Shown here in pieces: positions 1-8,562 of a DNA stretch of 64,000 nucleotides (position 1 is its first letter; each line of letters starts with the position of its first letter). A program made the position numbers and the translations under genes. The DNA lies in assembly GCF_036240795.1 (NCBI RefSeq), contig NZ_CP108454.1, forward strand, positions 3,720,001-3,784,000, given 5' to 3'. The DNA comes from Streptomyces sp. NBC_01268. GTDB lineage: Bacteria > Actinomycetota > Actinomycetes > Streptomycetales > Streptomycetaceae. The notes under the pieces were generated by a model. The model was not told the DNA's origin. It made no database searches and saw nothing but the letters and a program-made list of their open reading frames with translations.

Positions 1-986
1 AGGTCGGCGAGGGGTGCGGAGTCGGTGCGGGCCAGGGGCCTCGCCTGGGGGCCCCGGGGGGCGTGGCCGGGGGCGGGGGTGCCCTGGACGGTGACGCCGG
101 CGGCGCGCAGGAGGCCGGCGAAGGCGGTGGCGGTGTCGCCGGCCGGGTCGGCGGTGCGGGGCGCGGGTCCGCTGTGGCTGCCGTCGAGGCGGCCCTCGTC
201 GGTCATGAGGGCGCTGAGCGGGGCGAGGTTCTCGTTGGGGCCGATGGGGTGGAGCGCGGGGCCGCGGTAGAGGCTGGTGTCGTAGGTGAGCCGGACGGGG
301 CCGGAGGCGCCGCGGGTCTTGAGGGCGCGGGCGGTGGCGTCGGCGAGGGCCTTGAGGCGGGCCTTGTCGAGGGTGGGGTCGCCGCCGCCGACGAGGGTGA
401 CGGTGCGGCCGTCGGGGGTGCCCACGGTGGTGGTGCCGATGCGGTGGTCGGGGCCGAGGGCGGAGAGCGCGGCGGCCGCGGTGGCGATCTTGACGGTGGA
501 GGCGGGGGTCATCGGGGTGCCGGCGCCCTCCCCGTACAGCTGCCGGCCGGTGGTGGCGTCGACGACGGAGGCGGTGCGGAGCGGGCCGAGGCCGGGGTCG
601 GCGAGGAGCGGGACGAGGACGGCGGCCCAGTCGACGGGACGGGCGGGCCGGCCGGGGCGGTCGGGGGTGGTGGGGTCGCCCGTCCGGGTGGTCCGTGGGG
701 TGCCGGGGGCGTCCGTGGTGCCGGTGGCTCCGGTGGTCTCCGGGGCGCCGAGGGCGCGGAGCACTCCGGCGGCGCTCGGGGCGGGGGCGGGCGGGCGGGG
801 GACGGCGGGTCCGGGGGCTCCGGCGTGATGTACGCCACCCCTGAGGTCGGCGGCGGCCGCGCGGGCCCGCTCGGCCTTACGCTGACCGGAGTCCCACGGG
901 CCGGCCGCGGTCACCGCTCCGGCGGCCAGGGCCAGACCGAGCACGGCGGAGCCCGCCGCGAGCTGCCAGGTTCTCGGCTCCGGCAT
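1..986 (-). CDS. dacB: D-alanyl-D-alanine carboxypeptidase/endopeptidase (PBP4 type, peptidase S13), 3' part cut off by the window edge
   Basis: The minus-strand frame starts with ATG at 986 and runs open to base 1, so only the first 328 residues are present. An N-terminal hydrophobic stretch (about residues 7-28) is a signal peptide or anchor, followed by a Pro/Thr/Gly-rich linker to about residue 100. The penicillin-binding motif SxxK appears as S163-T-V-K166, with TP-A just before it, as in DacB/PBP4 enzymes that trim D-Ala from peptidoglycan outside the membrane. The SxN and KTG motifs would lie beyond the window. It diverges from ppa, an arrangement usual in Streptomyces. A GTG start could lie a few codons away, so the exact start is less sure than the family. 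Confidence 0.88.
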   Translation of the reverse strand, partial: MPEPRTWQLAAGSAVLGLALAAGAVTAAGPWDSGQRKAERARAAAADLRGGVHHAGAPGPAVPRPPAPAPSAAGVLRALGAPETTGATGTTDAPGTPRTTRTGDPTTPDRPGRPARPVDWAAVLVPLLADPGLGPLRTASVVDATTGRQLYGEGAGTPMTPASTVKIATAAAALSALGPDHRIGTTTVGTPDGRTVTLVGGGDPTLDKARLKALADATARALKTRGASGPVRLTYDTSLYRGPALHPIGPNENLAPLSALMTDEGRLDGSHSGPAPRTADPAGDTATAFAGLLRAAGVTVQGTPAPGHAPRGPQARPLARTDSAPLAD

Positions 987-1091
987 GTGATGACCAGCCC
1001 CTTTCGCGATCAAGACCGTGCGTGAGGGACACTTAACCACCGCGCGTCGTCGCGAGCATTGACATGTGTTGATTCAGGAGGAGATCCACCC

Positions 1092-1583
1092 GTGGAGTTC
1101 GACGTTCTCATCGAGATCCCCAAGGGATCGCGGAACAAGTACGAGGTCGACCACGAGACCGGTCGGATCCGCCTGGACCGCCGTCTCTTCACCTCGACCG
1201 CCTACCCGACGGACTACGGCTACGTCGAGAACACCCTCGGCGAGGACGGCGACCCGCTGGACGCGCTCGTCATCCTGGACGAGCCGACGTTCCCGGGCTG
1301 CCTCATCAAGTGCCGTGCCATCGGCATGTTCCGCATGACGGACGAGGCCGGCGGCGACGACAAGCTGCTGTGCGTCCCGGCGACGGACCCGCGCATGGAG
1401 CACCTGCGCGACATCCACCACGTCGCCGAGTTCGACCGCCTGGAGATCCAGCACTTCTTCGAGGTCTACAAGGACCTGGAGCCCGGCAAGTCCGTCGAGG
1501 GCGCCGACTGGGTCGGTCGCGCCGAGGCCGAGGAAGAGATCGAGAAGTCCTACGCTCGCGCCAAGGAGCAGGGCGGCCACTGA
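1092..1583 (+). CDS. ppa: Inorganic pyrophosphatase (family I, soluble)
   Basis: This 163-residue cytoplasmic enzyme hydrolyses pyrophosphate to two phosphates and pulls biosynthetic reactions forward. The family I signature is visible as E51-D-G-D-P-L-D57 followed by ALV, with the metal-binding aspartates in it, and the N-terminal [11 protein letters not shown] (residues 8-18) holds the conserved Lys and Arg. Length matches actinobacterial Ppa. The start is GTG at 1092, chosen because AGGAGGAG at 1076-1084 sits at good ribosome-binding distance; upstream in-frame codons would begin before that site. A strong hairpin follows at 1606, so the gene is probably monocistronic. Confidence 0.97.
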   Translation: MEFDVLIEIPKGSRNKYEVDHETGRIRLDRRLFTSTAYPTDYGYVENTLGEDGDPLDALVILDEPTFPGCLIKCRAIGMFRMTDEAGGDDKLLCVPATDPRMEHLRDIHHVAEFDRLEIQHFFEVYKDLEPGKSVEGADWVGRAEAEEEIEKSYARAKEQGGH

Positions 1584-1605
1584 GCCCCTGTCCGGCTGAG
1601 CCTGT

Positions 1606-1641
1606 GAAGGGCGGTGCACCTGCTGAGGTGCGCCGCCCTTC
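1606..1641 (+). terminator. Rho-independent-like hairpin after ppa
   Basis: A 15-bp stem (GAAGGGCGGTGCACC against GGTGCGCCGCCCTTC, one mismatch) with a 6-base loop lies 22 bases after the ppa stop. No U-tract is present, as is common in Streptomyces. Confidence 0.8.
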
Positions 1642-1689
1642 GCGCGTTCATACTGGGCTGGACAGTGGCGTGATCAAGAGCCCCGTGGC

Positions 1690-3390
1690 GTGATCGTGCG
1701 GGTGCCCGGCCGGGAAGTGGGGGCGGAGACAGTGGTGGCGAAGCCGGACGGCCCGGAGGAGGCCCCGGAGGACCGGAAGCCGCCCTCGGACGAGGCGCGC
1801 AGCGCGTTCGCCCCGCCGCCCGGGGTCGAGCAGCCCGCGCCGCCGGAGGAGGAGCACCCGACCTCCGAGTTCGCCCTTCCGGAGGGGTTCGCGCCCCAGC
1901 CGCCCGCGGAGCAGGAAGGTTCCGCCTTCGCGCCGCCCTCGACGTACTCGGCGAAGGACAGCCCGCCGGCCTTCACGCCCGCGTACGGGGTGCCGCTGGT
2001 CCGGCTGGCGCACGACGCGCCCTGGCAGGACCGGATGCGGACGATGCTGCGGCTGCCGGTGGGTGAGCGGCCGGTGCCGGAGTCGCCGCGCAAGCAGGAC
2101 GAGACCGGGCCGCCGGTGCCGCGCGTGCTGGACCTGACCCTGCGCATCGGCGAGCTGCTGCTCGCGGGCGGCGAGGGGGCGGAGGACGTCGAGGCGGCGA
2201 TGTTCGCGATCTGCCGCGCCTACGGGCTCGACCGGTGCGAGCCGACGGTCACCTTCACGCTGCTGTCGATCACGTACCAGCCGTCGCTCGTGGACGACCC
2301 GGTCACGGCGAACCGCACGGTCCGGCGCCGGGGCACCGACTACACCCGGCTCGCGGCGGTCTACCAGCTGCTCGCGGACATCAACGCGGGGGCGCACGAG
2401 GTGACGCCCGAGGAGGCGTACCGGCGGCTCGCGGAGATACGGCGCAACCGGCACCCGTACCCGGGCTGGGTGCTGACGGCGGCGGCCGGGATGCTGGCCG
2501 GGGCGGCGTCGGTGCTGCTGGGCGGCGGTCCGACGGTGTTCTTCGTGGCGGCGCTGGGCGCGGTGCTGGGCGACCGGCTCGCGTGGCTGTGCGCGGGGCG
2601 GGGGCTGCCGGAGTTCTACCAGTTCCTGGTGGCGGCGATGCCGCCGGCGGCGATGGGGGTGGCGCTGACGCTGCTGCACGCCGATCTGCGGCCCTCGGCG
2701 GTCATCACGGGTGGCCTGTTCGCGCTGATCCCGGGGCGGGCGCTGGTGGCGGCCGTGCAGGACGGCCTGACCGGCTTCTACATCACGGCCTCGGCCCGGC
2801 TGCTGGAGGTCGGCTACTTCTTCGTGGCGATCGTGGTGGGCGTGCTGTCGGTGCTGTACCTGGCGGTGCAGTTCGGGGCGGAGCTGAACCCGGAGGGGGC
2901 GCTGCGGGCGGTCGAGCGGCCGGTGACGCAGACCGTGGCGTCGATGGTGCTGTGCGCGACCTTCGCGATCCTGCTGCAGCAGTCGCGGGCGACGGTGCTC
3001 TTCGCGACGCTGAACGGCGGCGTGGCCTGGGTGATCTACGCGTCGATCGCGGTGACGGCGGGCGGCTCGACGGTGATGGCGACGGCGGTGGCGGCGGGTC
3101 TGGTGGGCCTGTTCGGGCAGCTGATCGCCCGCTACCACCACACCTCGTCGCTGCCGTACGTGACGGCGGCGATCGGTCCGCTGCTGCCCGGTTCGGCGAC
3201 GTACTTCGGTGTGCTCGCGATCGCCCAGAACAACCTGGACGGGGGGTTCGCCTCGCTGGCGAAGGCGGCGGCCCTGGCCCTGGCGATCGCGATCGGGGTG
3301 AACCTGGGAAGCGAGCTGGCCCGCCTCTTCATGCAGGCGCCGGCCACGGCGGCGGCCCGCCGGGCGGCGAAGCGGACCAGGGGCTTCTAG
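1690..3390 (+). CDS. Threonine/serine exporter family membrane protein (ThrE-like)
   Basis: The 566-residue product has a Pro/Glu-rich, probably disordered N-terminal region (about residues 1-140) and then the ThrE fold: a cytoplasmic DUF1212-like part (LDLTLRIGELLLAGGEGAEDVE, given here as its start only) followed by roughly ten membrane segments from about residue 265 to the end. ThrE proteins export Thr and Ser; the substrate here is inferred from family only. In-frame GTG codons at 1690 and near 1735 are both possible starts and no strong ribosome-binding site decides between them, so the first tens of residues are uncertain. It is convergent with the dedA-type gene at 3508. Confidence 0.85.
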   Translation: MIVRVPGREVGAETVVAKPDGPEEAPEDRKPPSDEARSAFAPPPGVEQPAPPEEEHPTSEFALPEGFAPQPPAEQEGSAFAPPSTYSAKDSPPAFTPAYGVPLVRLAHDAPWQDRMRTMLRLPVGERPVPESPRKQDETGPPVPRVLDLTLRIGELLLAGGEGAEDVEAAMFAICRAYGLDRCEPTVTFTLLSITYQPSLVDDPVTANRTVRRRGTDYTRLAAVYQLLADINAGAHEVTPEEAYRRLAEIRRNRHPYPGWVLTAAAGMLAGAASVLLGGGPTVFFVAALGAVLGDRLAWLCAGRGLPEFYQFLVAAMPPAAMGVALTLLHADLRPSAVITGGLFALIPGRALVAAVQDGLTGFYITASARLLEVGYFFVAIVVGVLSVLYLAVQFGAELNPEGALRAVERPVTQTVASMVLCATFAILLQQSRATVLFATLNGGVAWVIYASIAVTAGGSTVMATAVAAGLVGLFGQLIARYHHTSSLPYVTAAIGPLLPGSATYFGVLAIAQNNLDGGFASLAKAAALALAIAIGVNLGSELARLFMQAPATAAARRAAKRTRGF

Positions 3391-3430
3391 AGCCTGTACG
3401 GCCCTGGAAGCCCCTGGTGGGTGTTGCCGG

Positions 3431-3490
3431 TGTACGCGGTGTACGCGGTGTGCGTCCGGCGTACGCGGTGTGCGTCCGGCGTACGCGGTG
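3431..3490. repeat. Short tandem repeat, 20-bp unit
   Basis: GTACGCGGTGTGCGTCCGGC occurs twice in perfect tandem (3441-3460, 3461-3480), flanked by half units GTACGCGGTG at 3481 and TGTACGCGGT at 3431. It lies between two convergent genes where a terminator would be expected. Confidence 0.9.
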
Positions 3491-3507
3491 GGCGGGTCGC
3501 CCGGCGG

Positions 3508-4212
3508 TCAGCGCTTGGCGTGGCGGCCGCGCTCGGCCGGGGGGTTCGGGGTGCCGGGGGCGTCGTGGCCGGTGTCCTGGCCCTGCTTCTTCTTCGACTG
3601 GGAGCGGGCCCGCAGGTACTCGATCACGATCGGGACGACGGAGATCAGCACGATCGCGACGAGGATCATCTCGATGTGCTTGTGCACGAAGTCGATCTTG
3701 CCGAGGGAGGCGCCGAGCAGGGTCACGCCGGCGCCCCACAGGAGGCCGCCGATGACGTTGAAGGTGATGAAGGAGCGGTAGTTCATCCGGCTCACACCGG
3801 CGATGATCGGCGTGAACGTGCGCACGATCGGCACGAAGCGGGCCAGGATCAGCGACTTCGGGCCGTGCTTCTCGAAGAACTCGTGCGCCTTCTCGACGTT
3901 CTCCTGCTTGAACAGCTTGGAGTCGGGGCGGCTGAAGAGGGCCGGGCCGACCTTGCGGCCGAACAGGTAGCCCACCTGGTCGCCGATGATCGCCGCGGCC
4001 ACCACCAGGGTGCACACCAGCCACAGCGGGCTGTCCAGCTTGCCCGTGGTGACGAGCAGGCCGGTGGTGAAGAGCAGCGAGTCACCCGGCAGGAAGAAGC
4101 CGATGAGGAGTCCGGACTCGGCGAAGACGATGACGAGGACGCCGATCAGACCGAAGGTCTGGATCAGGTAGTCCGGGTCGAGCCAGCTCGGACCGAGGGC
4201 AAGCGTGTTCAC
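3508..4212 (-). CDS. DedA family (SNARE-associated/VTT) integral membrane protein
   Basis: A 234-residue membrane protein of the DedA/VTT family, whose bacterial members act as lipid flippases and support membrane homeostasis. Visible family marks are the acidic re-entrant segment FAESGLLIGFFLPGDSLL (about residues 26-43), the motif GPxxLLxxRFxPxxRTFxPxxAG-type stretch near residue 120, where Arg and Pro residues are conserved, and several hydrophobic helices up to about residue 205. The tail is Lys/Gln-rich and polar. The start is GTG at 4212 with CAGGAG eight bases upstream. It is transcribed away from the YbjQ-type gene at 4454. Confidence 0.9.
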   Translation of the reverse strand: MNTLALGPSWLDPDYLIQTFGLIGVLVIVFAESGLLIGFFLPGDSLLFTTGLLVTTGKLDSPLWLVCTLVVAAAIIGDQVGYLFGRKVGPALFSRPDSKLFKQENVEKAHEFFEKHGPKSLILARFVPIVRTFTPIIAGVSRMNYRSFITFNVIGGLLWGAGVTLLGASLGKIDFVHKHIEMILVAIVLISVVPIVIEYLRARSQSKKKQGQDTGHDAPGTPNPPAERGRHAKR

Positions 4213-4453
4213 GGGTTCCGGGCTCCTGCGATCTGTGGGGGCGAGAAGGACGGGTTTCAGACAGGGCGACGCACAGGCGCGTCGAGGAGATTGTCGTACG
4301 GGACTGCCGCCCCAAGCTATCAACGCGGAGTGAACCCTCCGGGTTCCACCGTGCCCGCACGGCTCCGGGCGGCCCCGCGGCCCTCCGGACGCGTCCCTCC
4401 GGATGCGCCCCCGCGACGCGGCCCGCAGGCTGAGGGCCAGGAGGTGGATGCGG

Positions 4454-4822
4454 ATGAGCATCGACGAGTACGGCGGTGGCCAGGGGCCCCATTCGGACGT
4501 GCTGGTGGTCACGACGAACGACGTGCCCGGGTACGAGGTGCGCCAGGTGATCGGCGAGGTCTTCGGTCTGACGGTGCGTTCCCGGCATCTGGGCAGCCAG
4601 ATCGGCGCGGGCCTGAAGTCGATGATCGGCGGGGAGCTGAAGGGTCTGACGAAGACCCTGGTGCAGACCCGCAACCAGGCGATGGAGCGGCTGGTGGAGC
4701 AGGCGAAGGCGCGCGGCGCCAACGCGGTCCTGATGTTCCGCTTCGACGTCACGGAGGCCGCCGACGTGGGCACCGAGGTGTGCGCCTACGGCACCGCCGT
4801 GGTCATCGCGCCGCACGCCTGA
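4454..4822 (+). CDS. YbjQ/UPF0145 family protein
   Basis: A 122-residue cytoplasmic protein of the UPF0145 (YbjQ) family, sometimes labelled heavy-metal-binding. Family features are a V-TT-xx-PGY opening (residues 18-27), a central segment with ARGANAVLMFRFD, and a final G-TA-V beta strand. The function of the family is not established. ATG at 4454 is chosen over ATG at 4448 because CAGGAGG at 4437-4443 gives correct spacing only to the former. It ends just before a strong hairpin at 4823 that separates it from the convergent tipA. Confidence 0.85.
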   Translation: MSIDEYGGGQGPHSDVLVVTTNDVPGYEVRQVIGEVFGLTVRSRHLGSQIGAGLKSMIGGELKGLTKTLVQTRNQAMERLVEQAKARGANAVLMFRFDVTEAADVGTEVCAYGTAVVIAPHA

Positions 4823-4848
4823 GGCCCCTGGGCGCGCGCCCAGGGGCC
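4823..4848. terminator. Bidirectional hairpin between ybjQ-type gene and tipA
   Basis: GGCCCCTGGGC and GCCCAGGGGCC form a perfect 11-bp stem with a GCGC loop, seven bases before the tipA stop on the other strand. Confidence 0.8.
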
Positions 4849-4855
4849 CCGGGTC

Positions 4856-5617
4856 TCAGTCGGCGAGGCGGCGCGCGTTGGCGTGGATCGCGGCGCGCAG
4901 GTGCTCGGCGAGGCCCTCGTGGATCGAGTCGTAGAAGGCCCGGAAGTTCTCGTCGGAGACGTACATCTCGGCCAGGCCCTGGTGGATCTTCGGGTGGCAG
5001 TCGAAGAACCACGTGGTGATGTGCGCGCGGTGGGCCTCGGCGAGCTCCATGGCGGCCGGGGATCCGGGCGCCTCACCCGCGTCCATGAGGGCGCCGTAGG
5101 CGGTGCCCCAGGCGTCGATCTCCCCCTTCATGCGCTGCCAGTCGTCCTTGGTGTACGTGGCGACGCGGGCCTGCGTCTCCTCGTGGGTGTGGGTGCCGCC
5201 CCAGCGGCGGGCGGACTCCTCCGCGTACCGCTCGGGGTCCTTGTGGCCGAACACCTCGAACTTCTCCTCGGGCGTGAGGTTGATGCCCATGCGTCTCGCC
5301 TCCATGGCGTGCTCGACGGCCGCCGCCATCCTTCGCAGTTCCCCGATGCGCCCGGTCAGCAGCCGGTGCTGCCGCCGCAGGTGTTCCTGCGGGTCGGCGC
5401 GGGGGTCGTCGAGGAGGACGGCGACCTCTTCGAGGGGGAAGCCGAGCTCCCGGTAGAACAGGATCTGCTGCAGCCTGTCGAGGTCCGCGTCGACGTAGCG
5501 GCGGTGGCCCGCCGGGCTGCGTCCGCCGGGCGAGAGCAGCCCGATCGCGTCGTAGTGGTGCAGGGTGCGCACCGTGACCCCGGCGAAGCCGGCGACCTGT
5601 CCCACGGAGTGGCTCAT
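4856..5617 (-). CDS. tipA: MerR-family thiopeptide-responsive regulator TipA (TipAL/TipAS)
   Basis: The 253-residue length equals that of TipAL, the thiostrepton-induced MerR-type activator. Residues 5-75 are the winged HTH (GQVAGFAGVTVRTLHHYD), about 76-109 the dimerising helix, and 110-253 the drug-binding TipAS domain (MGINLTPEEKFEVFG onward). The only Cys, C207 in FFDCHPK, is the probable covalent attachment site for thiopeptides. Met110 (codon at 5290-5288) matches the internal start that yields the 144-residue TipAS drug sink in the known system. Its own MerR-type promoter with a long spacer lies just upstream. The protein activates its own transcription and increases tolerance to thiopeptides. 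Confidence 0.95.
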   Translation of the reverse strand: MSHSVGQVAGFAGVTVRTLHHYDAIGLLSPGGRSPAGHRRYVDADLDRLQQILFYRELGFPLEEVAVLLDDPRADPQEHLRRQHRLLTGRIGELRRMAAAVEHAMEARRMGINLTPEEKFEVFGHKDPERYAEESARRWGGTHTHEETQARVATYTKDDWQRMKGEIDAWGTAYGALMDAGEAPGSPAAMELAEAHRAHITTWFFDCHPKIHQGLAEMYVSDENFRAFYDSIHEGLAEHLRAAIHANARRLAD

Positions 5618-5654
5618 CGACTCCCCGCCCCTTCTCTGTGTCGGTTCGCGTGCC

Positions 5655-5685
5655 AGCCTCGGCCCTGACGCAACGTGAGGTGCAA
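5655..5685 (-). promoter_or_regulatory. tipA autoregulated MerR-type promoter and operator
   Basis: On the minus strand TTGCAC (5685-5680) and GAGGCT (5660-5655) are separated by 19 bp, the overlong spacer of MerR-activated promoters. The spacer carries the imperfect inverted repeat CCTCACG-TTG-CGTCAGG (5680-5664), closely resembling the described ptipA operator. Confidence 0.8.
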
Positions 5686-5753
5686 GCCGAATCCGTCCGA
5701 CTCCGCGGGCCCCTCAGGATGTTGTGTCGCTTTTGTCTACATATGGTGGGTCG

Positions 5754-7037
5754 GTGGCCACCGATACCCCCGCTGCCCCCGCCGCCCAGGCGCCCCACCG
5801 GATCCTGCTGCCCCAGATCCTGCCCGCCCTCGTGGTCGGCATCGCGTCGGCCCTGCTGTTCCTCGGCATCAGCGCGCTCGCCGAACAGCTCCAGCACGTC
5901 CTGTGGAACACCCTTCCGGACGCGCTCGGCATCGGTAACTACTCCTCGCTGTGGATGATCTCCACGCTCACCGCGACCGGCATCGCGGTCGGCCTCGTCG
6001 TCTGGAAGGTGTACGGGCACGCGGGCGGCGACCCGGCCGAGGGCGGGCTCGGCGGCCCGCCGATCTCCCCCGGGATCGTCCCCGGCCTGCTCCTCGCCAG
6101 CACCCTCTCGCTGGCCGGCGGCGTCAGCCTCGGTCCCGAGAACCCGACCATCGTCTCGGCCATCGCCCTCGCCTTCTGGGCGGGCACCAAGCTGCTGCCC
6201 GCCGTGCCCGGCCTCCTGTGGGTGTCGCTCGCCACCGCCGGCACCTTCGGCGCCCTGTTCGGCACCCCCGTGGCCGCCGCCCTCGTCCTCTCCGAGGCGC
6301 TCACCACCCACCCGGGCGAGGGCTCGCTGTGGGACCGGCTCTTCGCCCCGCTGATCGCTGCCGGGGCCGGGGCCATGACCACCCAGCTCCTCTCCGACCC
6401 CAGCTTCGACATCGGCCTTCCGCCCCTGGACGACCCCGGTGCCGGCGACCTCCTCGCCGCGATGGTCGTCGCCACCCTCGCCGCCGTCTTCGGCCTGCTC
6501 GCCTGCTACGCCTTCCCGTACGCCCACCGGGCCTTCACACGGCTGCGGCACCCCATGGTGATGCTGCCGCTCGGCGGGCTCGTGCTGGGCCTCCTCGGCG
6601 CGCTGGGCGGGCATCTGACGCTCTTCAAGGGCCTGGAGGAGACCAGGGAGCTCGCCGCCGGCATCGGCACCTTCGGCTCCGGCGAGCTGGCCAAGATGGC
6701 CGTGGTCAAGACCGTCGCCCTGCTCGTCGCCGCGGCCAGCGGCTTCCGCGGCGGCCGGGTCTTCCCGGCGGTCTTCATCGGCGCGGCGTTCGGTCTGTGC
6801 GCGCAGGCGCTCGTGCCCGAGATCCACCCGGCGGTGGCCGTCTCCGGCGCCGTCCTCGGCATCCTGCTCGCCACCACCCGGCAGGGCTGGGTGAGCCTCT
6901 TCGTGGCCGCCGTGCTCGCCTCCTCCCCCTCGATGGTCGCCGTGCTCTGCATCGCGATCCTGCCCGCCTGGCTGGTCGTCACCGGACGCCCGGTCCTGGA
7001 GCTCGACGAGCACGGCGAACCCCTCCGCAGCACCTGA
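5754..7037 (+). CDS. ClC-family voltage-gated chloride channel/antiporter-like protein
   Basis: A 427-residue protein with about ten hydrophobic segments. ClC selectivity signatures are recognisable: LGPENPT near residue 131, a variant of the GREGP loop that keeps the gating-type Glu, and FRGGRVFPAVFIGAAFG near residue 338, the GGxFxPxLxxGAxxG motif. It should move chloride (possibly in exchange for protons) across the cytoplasmic membrane. GTG 5754 is taken as start; GTG 5724 in the same frame is an alternative, but a TACATA -10-like hexamer at 5738 would then lie inside the gene. Glutamate decarboxylase follows after 53 bases, probably in one operon. Confidence 0.85.
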   Translation: MATDTPAAPAAQAPHRILLPQILPALVVGIASALLFLGISALAEQLQHVLWNTLPDALGIGNYSSLWMISTLTATGIAVGLVVWKVYGHAGGDPAEGGLGGPPISPGIVPGLLLASTLSLAGGVSLGPENPTIVSAIALAFWAGTKLLPAVPGLLWVSLATAGTFGALFGTPVAAALVLSEALTTHPGEGSLWDRLFAPLIAAGAGAMTTQLLSDPSFDIGLPPLDDPGAGDLLAAMVVATLAAVFGLLACYAFPYAHRAFTRLRHPMVMLPLGGLVLGLLGALGGHLTLFKGLEETRELAAGIGTFGSGELAKMAVVKTVALLVAAASGFRGGRVFPAVFIGAAFGLCAQALVPEIHPAVAVSGAVLGILLATTRQGWVSLFVAAVLASSPSMVAVLCIAILPAWLVVTGRPVLELDEHGEPLRST

Positions 7038-7090
7038 TCCCCCGGCCCTCCTGCACCCCCTCCCCCCACCCCGCGAAGCAAGGAGCCACC

Positions 7091-8509
7091 GTGGCACTGC
7101 ACAAGGGACCCGCAGAGCAGGAGACCGAGCACCACCGCCGGCTCTCCCTGAACCCCTTCTACGGCGAGGCCAACCCGGTCAGCGGCATGACCGAGGCACC
7201 GCCCCGCCACCGGCTGCCCGACGGGCCGCTGGCCCCCATGAGCGCTTACCAGCTCGTCCACGACGAGCTGATGCTCGACGGCAACTCGCGCCTCAACCTG
7301 GCCACCTTCGTCACCACCTGGATGGAGCCGCAGGCCGGGGTCCTGATGGCGGAGTGCCGCGACAAGAACATGATCGACAAGGACGAGTATCCGCGCACCG
7401 CCGAACTGGAGCGCCGCTGCGTCTCGATGCTCGCGCACCTGTGGAACGCCCCCGACCCGTCCGCCACCGTCGGCTGCTCCACCACCGGCTCCAGCGAGGC
7501 CTGCATGCTCGCCGGCATCGCCCTCAAGCGCCGCTGGACCAACCGGAACGCCGACCGCTACCGGGGCGGCGCCCGCCCCAACCTGGTGATGGGCATCAAC
7601 GTCCAGGTCTGCTGGGAGAAGTTCTGCAACTTCTGGGAGGTCGAGCCCCGCCTCGTCCCCATGGACGGCGAACGCTTCCACCTCGACGCCGAGACCGCCG
7701 CCGCGCTCTGCGACGAGAACACCATCGGCGTCGTCGCCGTCCTCGGCTCCACCTTCGACGGCTCCTACGAGCCCGTCGCCGACATCTGCGCCGCCCTCGA
7801 CGCCCTCCAGGAGCGCACCGGGCTCGACATCCCCGTCCACGTGGACGGGGCCTCCGGCGCCATGGTCGCGCCCTTCGTCGACGAGGACCTGGTGTGGGAC
7901 TTCCGGCTGCCCCGGGTCTCCTCGATCAACACCTCGGGCCACAAGTACGGGCTCGTCTACCCGGGCGTCGGCTGGGCGCTGTGGCGCTCACCCACCGAGC
8001 TCCCCGAGGAGCTGGTCTTCCGGGTCAACTACCTGGGCGGCGACATGCCCACCTTCGCCCTCAACTTCTCACGGCCGGGCGCCCAGGTGGTCGCGCAGTA
8101 CTACACGTTCCTCCGGCTGGGCCGGGAGGGCTACCGGGCGGTCCAGCAGACCAGCCGGGACGTCGCCCGGGGGCTGGCCGAACGGATCGACGCACTGGGC
8201 GACTTCCGGCTGCTGACCCGCGGCGACGCGCTGCCCGTCTTCGCCTTCACCACCGCGCCCGACGTCACCAACTTCGACGTCTTCGACGTCTCCCGGCGCC
8301 TGCGCGAGAGCGGCTGGCTCGTGCCCGCCTACACCTTCCCCGCCAACCGCGAGGACCTGTCCGTGCTGCGGATCGTCTGCCGCAACGGCTTCTCCGCCGA
8401 CCTGGCGGGCCTCCTCACCGAGGAACTGGACCGGATCATGCCCGAACTCCGCCGTCAGTCCCAGCCGCTCACCCGCGACAAGCAGGCGGCGACGTCCTTC
8501 CACCACTGA
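7091..8509 (+). CDS. gadB: Glutamate decarboxylase (PLP-dependent)
   Basis: The 472-residue enzyme converts L-glutamate to GABA and CO2 while consuming a cytoplasmic proton. PLP-dependent group II decarboxylase features are clear: STTGSSEACMLAG near residue 137 (phosphate pocket), HVDGASG near 257 with the Asp contacting the pyridine nitrogen, and the Schiff-base lysine K285 in TSGHKYG. The N-terminal LNPFYGEAN motif is typical of Gad proteins. GTG 7091 is the start, six bases after AAGGAG. Being second in a likely operon with a ClC protein, it suggests an acid-resistance pair of the kind known in enterobacteria. Confidence 0.95.
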   Translation: MALHKGPAEQETEHHRRLSLNPFYGEANPVSGMTEAPPRHRLPDGPLAPMSAYQLVHDELMLDGNSRLNLATFVTTWMEPQAGVLMAECRDKNMIDKDEYPRTAELERRCVSMLAHLWNAPDPSATVGCSTTGSSEACMLAGIALKRRWTNRNADRYRGGARPNLVMGINVQVCWEKFCNFWEVEPRLVPMDGERFHLDAETAAALCDENTIGVVAVLGSTFDGSYEPVADICAALDALQERTGLDIPVHVDGASGAMVAPFVDEDLVWDFRLPRVSSINTSGHKYGLVYPGVGWALWRSPTELPEELVFRVNYLGGDMPTFALNFSRPGAQVVAQYYTFLRLGREGYRAVQQTSRDVARGLAERIDALGDFRLLTRGDALPVFAFTTAPDVTNFDVFDVSRRLRESGWLVPAYTFPANREDLSVLRIVCRNGFSADLAGLLTEELDRIMPELRRQSQPLTRDKQAATSFHH

Positions 8510-8528
8510 CCGGGCCGCCCGGCGCGGC

Positions 8529-8557
8529 GGGGCCGGGGCCGACCGCGCCCCGGCCCC
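8529..8557. terminator. Hairpin between convergent gadB and ABC permease genes
   Basis: GGGGCCGGGG and CCCCGGCCCC form a perfect 10-bp stem with a 9-base loop, between stops at 8509 (+) and 8563 (-). Confidence 0.75.
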
Positions 8558-8562
8558 CTCGG

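Noticed and set aside
63..1025. Plus-strand Gly/Ala-rich open frame over dacB
   Set aside because: Glycine-rich composition typical of antisense frames; the minus strand shows SxxK and a signal peptide.
1059..1064. TTGACA as -35 of a ppa promoter
   Set aside because: A -10 at 17 bp would fall on the ribosome-binding site, so this is not the promoter.
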